NCBI RefSeq assembly: GCF_018860755.1
Contig: NZ_JAHKPW010000024.1
Span: 1-39,620, forward strand
DNA length: 39,620 nucleotides
Direction: 5' to 3'
Source: Colwellia sp. D2M02
GTDB taxonomy: Bacteria > Pseudomonadota > Gammaproteobacteria > Enterobacterales > Alteromonadaceae
A model generated the notes under the pieces. The model had not been told where the DNA came from. It saw only the letters and a program-made list of their open reading frames with translations, and made no database searches. How positions within the stretch are numbered: the stretch's first letter is position 1; each line of letters begins with the position of its first letter. Shown here piece after piece: positions 23,896-32,224 of this stretch. A program made the position numbers and the translations under genes.

Positions 23896-25191
23896 TTAAT
23901 GGTCGTGCTCTTCCTCTGCGGCAACGCCTAACCAAGCAGCTTTACTTGGAGTAAAGTCTAAATCAAAGTGACCAACAACTTCACCGTCATGTAAGTCAAT
24001 GGTTGTGACTTCTTGACCATTAATGACATAAATTAATTCATGGGCTTTTGAGGCAATAATAAATGGCGCAGCATCTTCAGCTAAATTTTCAAACACTGGA
24101 ATGCGCTTTTCAAGAGTCCAGTTATTTTCAGCAGCAAACAAGTTAAGTTGGCCAGTGTTATCTAAAATAAGCATATGTTCATTGTGGCCATCAAAACCAT
24201 AAGTAACCGAAGTAAGCGTTTCCTCACCTTGCCAGTTAAACGGTGTGATTTGCTCAGCTGTTAAATCAACTAAGAAGAAACCTGCACGTGAACCACCAAT
24301 CATTACATTACTTTCTGCACTACCCATTAATGAACCAATGCGTACGCCTTCAGGCATATCAACTGGGTTAGCAAGTTTATGTGTTGTAAATACTTCACCT
24401 TGTTGTTCAATAGCTAATACACCATCGCCACAAGCAAATGCTGTGTATGTTTCATTTTGAAAACTGCCGTGTAACGCTGGACATTTTGTTTCAAAAACTT
24501 GTTCTTCATGAAAATGGTCACCGTGCACTTCAAGTAAAACGATATCTTCTGGTAAACTGCTGTCTAAGTTAACGTCACGTAATGTCGTTAAAACAAACTC
24601 ACCACGAATTTCAGCAGTACCGTGCATGTAAGTATCAAAATGATGTTCGGCAATAATTTTTTCTTCTGCGATACTTTCGTCACTTAATAGGCTCAAGCTC
24701 GCGTTAGCACCAGTTTCTTTATTACCATCAAAAAATACCGCCGCTTTATCACCGCGTGGCACATAGTGAGTTGGTTTAACATCATGCAAAGTAAAGTGAG
24801 TTAATGATGGAGCATCTGCATGTTGGTCATAATGATCACCGTGTAGCTCTTGCCAAACACCGCCATCAATAAATTCAACATGGTCAACCGAGCGCTGAAC
24901 TGCAACAGCATAGCGATTCTCAGGGCTGGCATATAAATACTCTGCTTTATGCTCTAAGCTAATTGAGTCAACCAAGCTATTATTTTCTAAATCAAAAATA
25001 TGAACGAGTGCGTGTTCCGCATCAGCAATTGCTAAACGCCCTTTACCTAGTTCATCATCATGTCCATGTCCATTATCAATGGGTGGCTGTGTTGGTTCTA
25101 ATTCAGTGATATTGGTTTCACTATCGCCACAACCAACTAATGCTGTTGCTGCGCATGCTAGTAGTAAGCTTTTTAAAGAGATAATTTTCAT
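23896..25191 (-). CDS. AztD-like zinc metallochaperone lipoprotein
   Basis: A 431-aa lipoprotein (lipobox ALVGC, C21). A flexible His-rich linker (HGHDD at 42-46) precedes a beta-propeller-like domain with repeated blades (GRLAIADAEHALVHIFDLENN; ENRYAVAVQRSVDHVEFIDGG; AGFFLVDLTAEQITPF; NVMIGGS). The C-terminus is EEEHDH. These features and the His clusters (ELHGDHYDQHADA, VHGDHFHEE) match AztD, the periplasmic zinc chaperone of AztABC ABC importers. Typical AztD is soluble; this one is lipid-anchored, and no aztABC is nearby. It follows the ZnuD-like gene by 138 nt, probably within the Zur-controlled transcript. A likely role is to take zinc from the receptor and pass it on. Confidence 0.85.
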   Translation of the reverse strand: MKIISLKSLLLACAATALVGCGDSETNITELEPTQPPIDNGHGHDDELGKGRLAIADAEHALVHIFDLENNSLVDSISLEHKAEYLYASPENRYAVAVQRSVDHVEFIDGGVWQELHGDHYDQHADAPSLTHFTLHDVKPTHYVPRGDKAAVFFDGNKETGANASLSLLSDESIAEEKIIAEHHFDTYMHGTAEIRGEFVLTTLRDVNLDSSLPEDIVLLEVHGDHFHEEQVFETKCPALHGSFQNETYTAFACGDGVLAIEQQGEVFTTHKLANPVDMPEGVRIGSLMGSAESNVMIGGSRAGFFLVDLTAEQITPFNWQGEETLTSVTYGFDGHNEHMLILDNTGQLNLFAAENNWTLEKRIPVFENLAEDAAPFIIASKAHELIYVINGQEVTTIDLHDGEVVGHFDLDFTPSKAAWLGVAAEEEHDH

Positions 25192-25243
25192 GTTTTTCCT
25201 TAAAATAAATGGTTCTGCCTATGTTTTACAGGCGAAGTTTTAG

Positions 25244-25270
25244 ATTGAACTCAATGAAAATGAGTTCAAT
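25244..25270 (-). other. Hairpin between the ZnuD-like and AztD-like genes
   Basis: ATTGAACTCA and TGAGTTCAAT form a perfect 10-bp stem with a 7-nt loop and no T-run. It may be an mRNA-processing or differential-stability element within the zinc operon. Confidence 0.5.
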
Positions 25271-25329
25271 ACCTTGAATTTAATTATTAAATTTATTTTT
25301 TATATTTACTTTAACGTTACGTACTTACG

Positions 25330-27720
25330 TTAGAATTCTCCGCGAATTCCTATCGCAAGAGAGCGCCCTGCCAATGGCGTTAACTCTTTTAAGAATGAAG
25401 TATGCACTTGAGCATACTCATCGGTTAAATTAATACCTTTTAGGTAAAGCGATAAGTCATGCTGCCCTAGTGAAAAATGGTAATTAACATTGGCATCAAC
25501 CATGACGTAGCTACCTGTTGAGCTTTCCAATGGTGCAGTATGTGTTTGCTCAAAGTAGTGACTCACAAGTAGGTCAGCTGAGATAGTGTCACCTTGGTAA
25601 CTAAACTCGGTAGAAACACGCGCAGGTGGTGTGCGCGGTAGCTCTGTACCTTCACCCTCTATGCGAGCACGAATAATGTCACCTTGAACGCGCCATGCAA
25701 ATTCGTCTGTCACTTGCCATACGGCTTGGGCTTCAAAACCATGTAACGTGACATCTTGCGCGGTAAAAACATAAAGCGGTAAGTTGCTTTCATCTTCGTG
25801 TTCATCATGAGCACCGTGATCGTGATCGCCATGATCATGGTCATGTCCGTCACTTGCAGCTAAGCCAGTAGCACGTTCATAGTAATAGTCATCAATTTGG
25901 TTATAAAAGGCATTAAAGATAAAACCAAAATCGCCTTTAAATTTACGTAAACTTAAATCAATATTGCTTGATGTTTCCATCACAACATCGCTTTCAGTTA
26001 AACCGAAATGAGGCGCTTCACCGTGATCGTCATGTAGTTCAAATAATGCACCAACTTCATAAGAACCTGTACCAATATGTGGCCCAAAAGATAGTAACTC
26101 AGCCGATGATGGAGCGCGTTGTGAGTGTGACAATGACAAACCTAAGTTATAACCGTCCATGAAATCCCAAACAATACCAGCAGAAAGACTAACAGGTGTA
26201 AATACATGCTCTACAGCAAAATTACGTGTTGCTCCATCTACGTGTTCATCATGGTGAGCATGGTCTGAGTGGTCATCGTGATGATCATCATGCTCTTGCT
26301 CTACAAGCTCAATATCAGGTAAGCGTACGTTATCTGCAGTAATTTCAGTACGTTCAATACGGGCACCAAGTTGCACTAAAAAATCACCAAAATGACGTTC
26401 TTCTATCCAAGCTAGTGCAATAGAGTTTGTTTCAGATGGCGGAGTAAAAGCTTCAGCGCCTACGGCAGTAAAGTCACTTTGTTTATAATGAACACTTAAA
26501 CCACCGCGCCATTCAAAAAAGTCTTGATGTAGTAATTCAAAGCGCGCCTCTAACGATTCATTATCAAAGGTTGTACCAACCACGCCAAGTTCGATTTCAC
26601 TGTGGCGATAATCGGTGTAAGCCACTTTAGTGTTAAGTGATTTTATCACGCTGTTATCAAAGCTTAATTCACTGAGTAATTGATAACGGTTTTGGGTTAA
26701 GTCAGCAAAAACTTCGATACTCTCATCGCCATGGCTATGACCTGGAATTCCATATTCTTGCTCAAGATTTTGATAAGAAACACCAACAAAGCCATTATCG
26801 AGTATATAACTACTACCTAAAGTGAAACCACTTGACTCAGCCGCCGAGTTTTCAACTTCATCAACGCCATTTCTTTCGGGTATGGTGTAATTTTCACTGT
26901 CACGGTAAAAACCATCAACATGTACAGCCACATTACCAACACCGCTGGTAAATGAACCCGAGACAAGTTCTTGATCATTACTAGTATTATGCTCTGCTAA
27001 CCATTCACCTTTAGTATCAGTACTGCTAGGAATGCGCTCATCAACAACATTAACCACGCCGCCAATAGCACCACTACCGTAAAATAAAGTTGCTGGACCA
27101 CGTAATACTTCGATGCTTTCACTGGTTGAGGTTTCAGATGAAACTGCATGGTCTGGGCCAACACGTGACGCATCACCAGCATCTAGACCATTTTGAGTAA
27201 CTAAAACACGTGGGCCATCTAAGCCTCGAATAATAGGGGTACTTGCAACACCACCATGAAAGTTACTGTGTACACCCACTTCATTTTTTAAGGTATCGCC
27301 TAAGGTATTTGCTTGACGCATACGTAATTTTTCACCGTGTAATACGGTGATAGGTAACGCCGATTCAATATTAGAGCTATGGAAAGGGGTGGCGTTAACA
27401 TCAATAATTTCAATTGCAGACTTATCAAGTGATACTTGCAGTTGTGCATTAATATTTGCTTGTACATTGACTTCAACATTTTCATGAACAAAGTTTTTTG
27501 CGACAACATGTAATTCATAACGGCCTGGGTTTACTTCTAATGTAAACTCACCTTGTTCGTTAGTTTTTACTACTTTATTTGTACCCGCAATTTCCACTGT
27601 AGCCCCAACAACCGCCTTACCGTCATGATTCGTAACGGTGCCCTGTACTTGCTCTGCGTACAGTTGACCACTTGCGGTTACCGCAAGTAATGCGCTCATA
27701 ATTCGAGATAATTTTTTCAT
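25330..27720 (-). CDS. znuD: ZnuD-like TonB-dependent zinc receptor
   Basis: A 796-aa receptor. The signal peptide is about 1-22 (GQLYA). A carboxypeptidase-regulatory-like domain spans 24-100 (GTVTNHDGKAVVGATVEI). The plug carries IRGLDGPRVLVTQNGLDAGD, SRVGPDHAV and IEVLRGPATLFYGSGAIGG, which closely resemble ZnuD. The barrel ends in GEF. Extracellular loops hold striking His/Asp runs: 477-493 (HDDHHDDHSDHAHHDEH), 563-571 and 625-641 (GHDHDHGDHDHGAHDEH). Two tandem Zur boxes lie at 27751-27791. I start at the ATG at 27720 after GAGG. It imports Zn(II), or possibly another divalent metal, with TonB energy, and is co-transcribed with the AztD-like gene. Confidence 0.93.
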   Translation of the reverse strand: MKKLSRIMSALLAVTASGQLYAEQVQGTVTNHDGKAVVGATVEIAGTNKVVKTNEQGEFTLEVNPGRYELHVVAKNFVHENVEVNVQANINAQLQVSLDKSAIEIIDVNATPFHSSNIESALPITVLHGEKLRMRQANTLGDTLKNEVGVHSNFHGGVASTPIIRGLDGPRVLVTQNGLDAGDASRVGPDHAVSSETSTSESIEVLRGPATLFYGSGAIGGVVNVVDERIPSSTDTKGEWLAEHNTSNDQELVSGSFTSGVGNVAVHVDGFYRDSENYTIPERNGVDEVENSAAESSGFTLGSSYILDNGFVGVSYQNLEQEYGIPGHSHGDESIEVFADLTQNRYQLLSELSFDNSVIKSLNTKVAYTDYRHSEIELGVVGTTFDNESLEARFELLHQDFFEWRGGLSVHYKQSDFTAVGAEAFTPPSETNSIALAWIEERHFGDFLVQLGARIERTEITADNVRLPDIELVEQEHDDHHDDHSDHAHHDEHVDGATRNFAVEHVFTPVSLSAGIVWDFMDGYNLGLSLSHSQRAPSSAELLSFGPHIGTGSYEVGALFELHDDHGEAPHFGLTESDVVMETSSNIDLSLRKFKGDFGFIFNAFYNQIDDYYYERATGLAASDGHDHDHGDHDHGAHDEHEDESNLPLYVFTAQDVTLHGFEAQAVWQVTDEFAWRVQGDIIRARIEGEGTELPRTPPARVSTEFSYQGDTISADLLVSHYFEQTHTAPLESSTGSYVMVDANVNYHFSLGQHDLSLYLKGINLTDEYAQVHTSFLKELTPLAGRSLAIGIRGEF

Positions 27721-27750
27721 GGTGCCTCTTAACAACGGAAGAATAGAAAA

Positions 27751-27765
27751 GGTTATAGTATAACA
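27751..27765 (-). promoter_or_regulatory. Zur box 1 (proximal)
   Basis: GGTTATAGTATAACA matches the gammaproteobacterial Zur core TGTTATANTATAACA at 14 of 15 positions, counting N. Its inner GTTATA-G-TATAAC is a perfect palindrome. It is 30 bp upstream of the receptor ATG. Confidence 0.82.
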
Positions 27766-27776
27766 ACGGCCGCAGA

Positions 27777-27791
27777 TGTTATGTTATAACA
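27777..27791 (-). promoter_or_regulatory. Zur box 2 (distal)
   Basis: TGTTATGTTATAACA matches the Zur core at 14 of 15 positions, and the flanks extend the palindrome to ATGTTAT...ATAACAT. The centres of the two boxes are 26 bp apart, which suggests two Zur dimers on this promoter. Confidence 0.82.
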
Positions 27792-27908
27792 TTACGATTT
27801 GCAAGTTATCGCAACAATTTTTTTACAAGAAAATGAAACTTTACGTAAATAAAGTTATCTTAGCGCGCTAATTTTAAGGGTTAGGTTTTAGAAGGGGGTT
27901 AGCAAGAG

Positions 27909-28127
27909 TTATTTATTGCTTTCTTTCAGGTACTGCTCAATACAGGTATTACAAATACAGCTTTTATTTTTAACTGGCGCTGGCACGCGGTCAATTAACG
28001 CTTGAGGAACCTTAACCTGCATACACCAGCAACCAGCCATAGCAGCAACATTACAGCTATTTTGTTGTTGGCATAACGGGCAAATTTTGTCATTTACATT
28101 CATTATTCGGTCATCATTATTAGCCAC
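27909..28127 (-). CDS. Cysteine-rich CWC family protein
   Basis: A 72-aa protein with eight cysteines in the pattern of the Cys-rich CWC family: CPLCQQQNSC (a CxxC knuckle), GCWCM, and CICNTCIEQYL at the end. It probably binds zinc or an iron-sulfur cluster; the function is unknown. The GTG at 28127 and the ATG at 28103 are both possible starts. It follows the zinc receptor promoter region but is transcribed as a separate leftward unit, so any link to zinc is only positional. Confidence 0.85.
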   Translation of the reverse strand: MANNDDRIMNVNDKICPLCQQQNSCNVAAMAGCWCMQVKVPQALIDRVPAPVKNKSCICNTCIEQYLKESNK

Positions 28128-28278
28128 TATTCAAGCTCAGTAGCCTGAATTTATGTAAGTATACGCGCTTCATTATAAAAGAGTAAACAAAACACAACCT
28201 TAGCAAAACATGACGAGCACCGTTAAAAATGCTACATTATCGCCACTTAATATAGTCTTACTGCAGTAGAGAATATTC

Positions 28279-28974
28279 GTGACTTTAAAAGATAAAAGCG
28301 TTTTATTATTTGATTTGGATGGCACTTTAGTTGATAGCGTTCCCGATCTAGCATTAGCCGTTAATCAAACCTTACAGCAATTAGAGCGCGACACTTTTGA
28401 TGAAGCCACCATTCGAAACTGGGTTGGCAATGGCGCTTTATGCTTAATTTCTCGAGCGTTAAGCGCCAGCAAAAACATTGATAACACCTTACCTGAAGCC
28501 CTAGTAACTAAAGCATTGTCATTATTTCTGAGCTTTTACCAAGACTGTGTTTGTGTTGATTCGGCCTTATATAGTGGTGTTAAAGAGACCTTAACCGCAC
28601 TAAAAGAAAGAGGCTATCGGTTAGCGATTATTACTAATAAGCCTGAAACCTTTATTGAGCCTATACTACAAGGTTTAGCATTAACCAATTTATTTGAATT
28701 ACAACTTGGCGGCGACTCATTACCCGAGCGTAAACCACATCCACTGCCACTATTTACGGCTTGTCAGCAACTTAAAGTGAGTACTGAGCAATGTGTAATG
28801 ATAGGCGACTCTAAAAACGATATATTGGCCGCGAAAGCAGCAAATATAGATAGCATAGGATTATCCTACGGCTATAATTATGACGAAGATTTAGCGGTTC
28901 ACCAGCCTAATTATTTATTTGATAACTTTAATGAATTACTCACAGTATTAGACGGTGTTGGTGAGCTTGCATAA
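28279..28974 (+). CDS. gph: Phosphoglycolate phosphatase (HAD family)
   Basis: A 231-aa HAD hydrolase beginning with GTG. Motif I is FDLDGTLVDS (nucleophile D12, acid D14), with motif II in LAIITNKPE, the catalytic Lys in ERKPHPLPL, and motif IV IGDSKNDILAAKAA. The cap region VGNGALCLISRAL is typical of Gph, which removes phosphate from 2-phosphoglycolate formed during DNA repair. Length fits Gph (about 225-252). The CHMI-family gene follows 41 nt downstream and may be co-transcribed. Confidence 0.93.
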   Translation: MTLKDKSVLLFDLDGTLVDSVPDLALAVNQTLQQLERDTFDEATIRNWVGNGALCLISRALSASKNIDNTLPEALVTKALSLFLSFYQDCVCVDSALYSGVKETLTALKERGYRLAIITNKPETFIEPILQGLALTNLFELQLGGDSLPERKPHPLPLFTACQQLKVSTEQCVMIGDSKNDILAAKAANIDSIGLSYGYNYDEDLAVHQPNYLFDNFNELLTVLDGVGELA

Positions 28975-29015
28975 CATGCATAACTGCTACCGTTAACAGC
29001 CAATAGGAAATTATT

Positions 29016-29357
29016 ATGCCGCATTGTATTATTGAATATTCAGCGCCACTGCATGCTGTACTTAAACCATCACAATTAATTTCTGCGGTTTATAATGGGG
29101 CATTTAATTCTGAGCTGTTTGAAAATAGTGAAATTAAAACCCGCGTAATTCCTTTTGATAACTACCAGTCAGGCTCTGTAAAAGTAAACTTTATTCATGT
29201 GGTAACTAAAATTCTCTCGGGAAGAACGTTAGCACAACGTAAATTGTTATCTCAAACGATATTAGCTGAATTAAAAATGCTCAATCTTTCAAAAACATCA
29301 TTAACGGTTGAGATAGTAGAAATGGAACGTGACTCCTACGCTAAAGTCATCACTTAA
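29016..29357 (+). CDS. 5-carboxymethyl-2-hydroxymuconate isomerase (CHMI/HpaF-like)
   Basis: A 113-aa tautomerase-superfamily protein starting MPHCIIEYS. After Met removal, Pro2 would be the N-terminal catalytic base, as in HpaF. The body contains KVNFIHVVTKILSGR, typical of CHMI. In the homoprotocatechuate pathway the enzyme isomerises 5-carboxymethyl-2-hydroxymuconate. None of the other hpa pathway genes are here, so the true substrate may differ. AGGA lies 7 nt before the ATG. Confidence 0.85.
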   Translation: MPHCIIEYSAPLHAVLKPSQLISAVYNGAFNSELFENSEIKTRVIPFDNYQSGSVKVNFIHVVTKILSGRTLAQRKLLSQTILAELKMLNLSKTSLTVEIVEMERDSYAKVIT

Positions 29358-29402
29358 CGGCGACTAAAATTGAGCGATGTTAATAACCCTTTGAAAGCAA
29401 GC

Positions 29403-30878
29403 TTAAAATATATTGGCCAGGGCTGTTGGGTAATTTCGCTCTTGTGCTAATTGCTCCGCACGCGCTGTAACTTCATCCGCTTGGCATTGCAGACTTACAG
29501 GAAAGTAATGTTCATTCAGATAACGCTTACTTAACGCTGACGTCACTAAGCCGCTCTCAAGTAAATCTTCTAAAATAGCATCTGCTGCGGCTAACGCTGA
29601 TGACGCTTTCACTATTTCAGCGCGAGCGTAGCCACTTTCATGAAATGACACATCGGCAGCTCGTAAATCGGGATCATCACCGGGTATTTGCTGTGCACCA
29701 AACAACGGCTTTGCTGCAGTAATCGCTTGCGTAAAATCAGGAATAAATTGAGCAATATGAGCAATATTGCCAATAGTACGATCATTAACTAATTGCTCAG
29801 GCCAATGATGATCTATTTTTTTAATAAAACGCGCAGGTAATTTAGGTTGAGCGCTTTGCTCACAACTAGCAACTAAACCATCTTCAAATAATGTGATAGC
29901 TTGCGTCATGCCGTGCAGTTGAAAATAACCATCTGGATAAGGGGTTAATTGCGCCATACCTTGAGGTGTGCCTCGGTCGCCATAAAAAACCACCTCAGGC
30001 CATAAACCTTGGCATTGCGGCCAATGAGCAACATACGCGGCCTTAAATTCAACCATACGCTGACGCTTAGCTTTTAGCATGTCGTCTAACTCACCACTTT
30101 TAAAACCACAGGCGTTAATCACATAATCATAATGTGCGGTATTTACTCGGTCATCATTATTAACCGCAGTAGTAACTTGCCATCCTGCACCATTTTTTTT
30201 AGCACTAATGTCAATTACACGGCTATTGGTTTGCAAAGTACAGGCAGGTAAACGCTCAATCGCTAAGCTAACAATGGCGGCAAAGCGAAAGGCCGATAGG
30301 CCATATTCTTGCACCAACACTAACGGAAATTTTAATTTATCAAAGTTTACTTGTTTGGCGAATGCCACTAACCAGTCTTCATCGCATAACGCTTTTTTAG
30401 GTAATTCCCTTTGCGCAATTCGCTCAAGATCTGCGCGTTCAAACAAACGAAAATAATGTTGAGGGTCACCTAAAACTTCATTGCTAGGGTTTTGTTGTAC
30501 AAGCGCTTTATATTTGTCTCGTAACATTTCTAAACGCGGCAATAAGTCTTGTGGCTCGCCTTTATCCGTTAATGGTAAAGCCACCACGGTAGGGCGTACA
30601 TTGACACACTGCGGGTAAACTTTCACTGTATCAATGGATTGTTGCAGCAACGTTAGGCATTGCTGGTCAGAAATTTCACGGTACAAATTACCACCTGCAT
30701 GCAAATGGCAAATAGGCGGCCCGTTAACTAAGCTAGGTCCTTTTTCAATTAACGTAGTGTTAATACCAAGCTCAGCAAAACGTAAAGCAATAGTTGAGCC
30801 TGCAACTCCAGCACCAATAATGGCAACTTTGGTATTATTTAAAGACAAACACTCAGTATGGTTAGTAACTTGATTCAT
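29403..30878 (-). CDS. FAD-dependent oxidoreductase
   Basis: A 491-aa cytoplasmic flavoprotein. The FAD dinucleotide-binding motif is AIIGAGVAGSTIALRFAE with E45 in TTLIEKGPS, and a second FAD-contact region is DYVINACGFKSGELDD. The central domain (LFERADLERIAQRELPKK; VEFKAAYVAHWPQC) and the C-terminal region (AAKPLFGAQQIPGDD) place it among DAO-type oxidoreductases. No known substrate motif is clear to me. Homologues seem common in Alteromonadales without an assigned reaction. It stands alone between the CHMI and PEP-CTERM genes. Confidence 0.8.
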   Translation of the reverse strand: MNQVTNHTECLSLNNTKVAIIGAGVAGSTIALRFAELGINTTLIEKGPSLVNGPPICHLHAGGNLYREISDQQCLTLLQQSIDTVKVYPQCVNVRPTVVALPLTDKGEPQDLLPRLEMLRDKYKALVQQNPSNEVLGDPQHYFRLFERADLERIAQRELPKKALCDEDWLVAFAKQVNFDKLKFPLVLVQEYGLSAFRFAAIVSLAIERLPACTLQTNSRVIDISAKKNGAGWQVTTAVNNDDRVNTAHYDYVINACGFKSGELDDMLKAKRQRMVEFKAAYVAHWPQCQGLWPEVVFYGDRGTPQGMAQLTPYPDGYFQLHGMTQAITLFEDGLVASCEQSAQPKLPARFIKKIDHHWPEQLVNDRTIGNIAHIAQFIPDFTQAITAAKPLFGAQQIPGDDPDLRAADVSFHESGYARAEIVKASSALAAADAILEDLLESGLVTSALSKRYLNEHYFPVSLQCQADEVTARAEQLAQERNYPTALANIF

Positions 30879-31005
30879 GAAACTCGAGGTAAAATATAAT
30901 TATGCTTGGCTATTCTACTTGCCAGACGGAAATTTTTATAGCCTTACGGTATTAAAAATAATTCTCATTGTGTAAATAATTAAGTAAATACCACAAAATA
31001 AAAAA

Positions 31006-31025
31006 CGACCCTCAGGTCGCTTTTT
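31006..31025. terminator. Terminator of the PEP-CTERM gene
   Basis: CGACC-CTCA-GGTCG flanked by A-run and T-run, so it can act in both directions. It lies 62 nt after the PEP-CTERM gene. Confidence 0.8.
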
Positions 31026-31086
31026 ATAATACCGTTAACAATTTATTGCTTAGTAATGGTGACAGTTAAGTCGTAACTTTTAGGCT

Positions 31087-31857
31087 CTAGGCTGAGAATG
31101 CTTTTACTTTCTTTCGCTTAGTATTTGCGATAACACCTAAAGCAATCAACATTAATAAAAATGTAGTAGGCTCAGGAACACTGGTAACCTTAGCTACATC
31201 AACAACACCTTGCACAACATCATTGGCACATGACATAGTCCAACTAAATGCTACTTGCGATGCATTTTTAAAGGCATCAATACCACTTACGTTAAAGCTA
31301 AAACTAATAACATCAAAGTTGTTATATGAGCTACCCGCATTTTGTCTATCAACAGTCCAAGCAGCTTGTTCACCATAAGAAGAAACACTACCACCCATCA
31401 CTTGCCCATTTTGTACTGAGCCAGAATTGTTGTGATATTGTTTAGATGAAATAGTCGAAGATATTTGATTTAATCTACCGGTATTATCCCAATGGTTTTT
31501 TCTCCAATAATCATTACGGTTTCTATCTGCATCAGACAACATAAAAGCATAATTATAAGGCGTATTAGCACCATCAGTACTCATTAGAAGATCACCTAAA
31601 ACAATCTTACCATTGCGGCGACCGGTGCCCTTTTCATTATTGTAATCAACAAAGTTAGTATAAATATCAACGGTAACTTGACCGTCTGTATCCCATTGGA
31701 TATCCATTTTATCAACTTCATATATCCAACCACCATGTGCATCCCCTTGAGAGTCAGCAATAGTAGTATTAACAAGTAAATCAGAAGCTAATGCATTTGT
31801 AGTCACAAATAAACTTGCCACTAAAAAAAGACTCAATGCTTGTTTAATTAAAGCCAT
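31087..31857 (-). CDS. PEP-CTERM sorted exported protein
   Basis: A 256-aa protein with a signal peptide (about 1-24, ends TNALA), a secreted beta-rich domain rich in Asn, Ser, Gly and Tyr, and a PEP-CTERM tail at 227-256: VPEPTT, hydrophobic helix FLLMLIALGVIANT, basic RKK end. The segment FSWTMSCANDVVQG just before the tail is common in this class. Such proteins are cleaved by an exosortase and exported to the surface or extracellular matrix. AGGA precedes the ATG. A sigma-54-type promoter lies at 31925-31940. It is divergent from the PrsT-like gene. Confidence 0.92.
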   Translation of the reverse strand: MALIKQALSLFLVASLFVTTNALASDLLVNTTIADSQGDAHGGWIYEVDKMDIQWDTDGQVTVDIYTNFVDYNNEKGTGRRNGKIVLGDLLMSTDGANTPYNYAFMLSDADRNRNDYWRKNHWDNTGRLNQISSTISSKQYHNNSGSVQNGQVMGGSVSSYGEQAAWTVDRQNAGSSYNNFDVISFSFNVSGIDAFKNASQVAFSWTMSCANDVVQGVVDVAKVTSVPEPTTFLLMLIALGVIANTKRKKVKAFSA

Positions 31858-31924
31858 AATTATTCCTAAGTTTGTCCCAACATGAAATTATAGCCGTTAT
31901 ATTACATAACGACATACAAAACAT

Positions 31925-31940
31925 AGCAAATTTTAAGCCA
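31925..31940 (-). promoter_or_regulatory. Sigma-54-type promoter of the PEP-CTERM gene
   Basis: On the minus strand TGGCTTAAAATTTGCT has GG and GC at the correct spacing and fits the TGGC...TTGCW consensus at 9 of 12 fixed positions. It is about 70 nt upstream of the ATG. A palindrome CGTTAT-N5-ATAACG (31895-31911) lies at or just after the predicted start. PEP-CTERM genes in other bacteria are known to be sigma-54 dependent through PrsK/PrsR. Confidence 0.6.
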
Positions 31941-32034
31941 CATAAAAGAAAGCTTTAAATTACAATATATTACAAGGGTGCTATATTAACACATTTAACA
32001 ACATTGAACATTTGTAAAAAATACTGACGCACTA

Positions 32035-32078
32035 AGGTGAATATTTATACATGAAACATGCATTAAATATTTACACCT
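32035..32078. repeat. Imperfect inverted repeat in the PEP-CTERM/PrsT intergenic region
   Basis: AGGTGAATATTTA and TAAATATTTACACCT pair with a 2-base bulge across a 16-bp centre. It lies midway in the 367-bp divergent gap (31858-32224) and is a candidate activator site for either gene. Besides this and the sigma-54 site nothing else is visible in the gap. Confidence 0.35.
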
Positions 32079-32224
32079 AAAAGTCTTTACTAGCTTGATT
32101 TAAATATTATATTTGAGAAAACATTTAGTATTTTCGTAAAAATGATATGGTGTATTTAGCAAAGCATTATAAATTGCACACCTCCATAATTATGATTACA
32201 AGTATTGTTAAAAATAGGTCAAGC

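Noticed and set aside
25801..26290. His-rich repeats in the zinc receptor as a tandem-repeat DNA artefact
   Set aside because: The runs stay in frame, mix CAT/CAC and GAT/GAC codons, and occur in loop positions of a Zur-regulated receptor, so they are functional coding sequence.
32147..32224. N-terminal extension of the prsT-like frame from 32147
   Set aside because: The added 26 residues have no ribosome site and precede a clear signal peptide starting at 32225.
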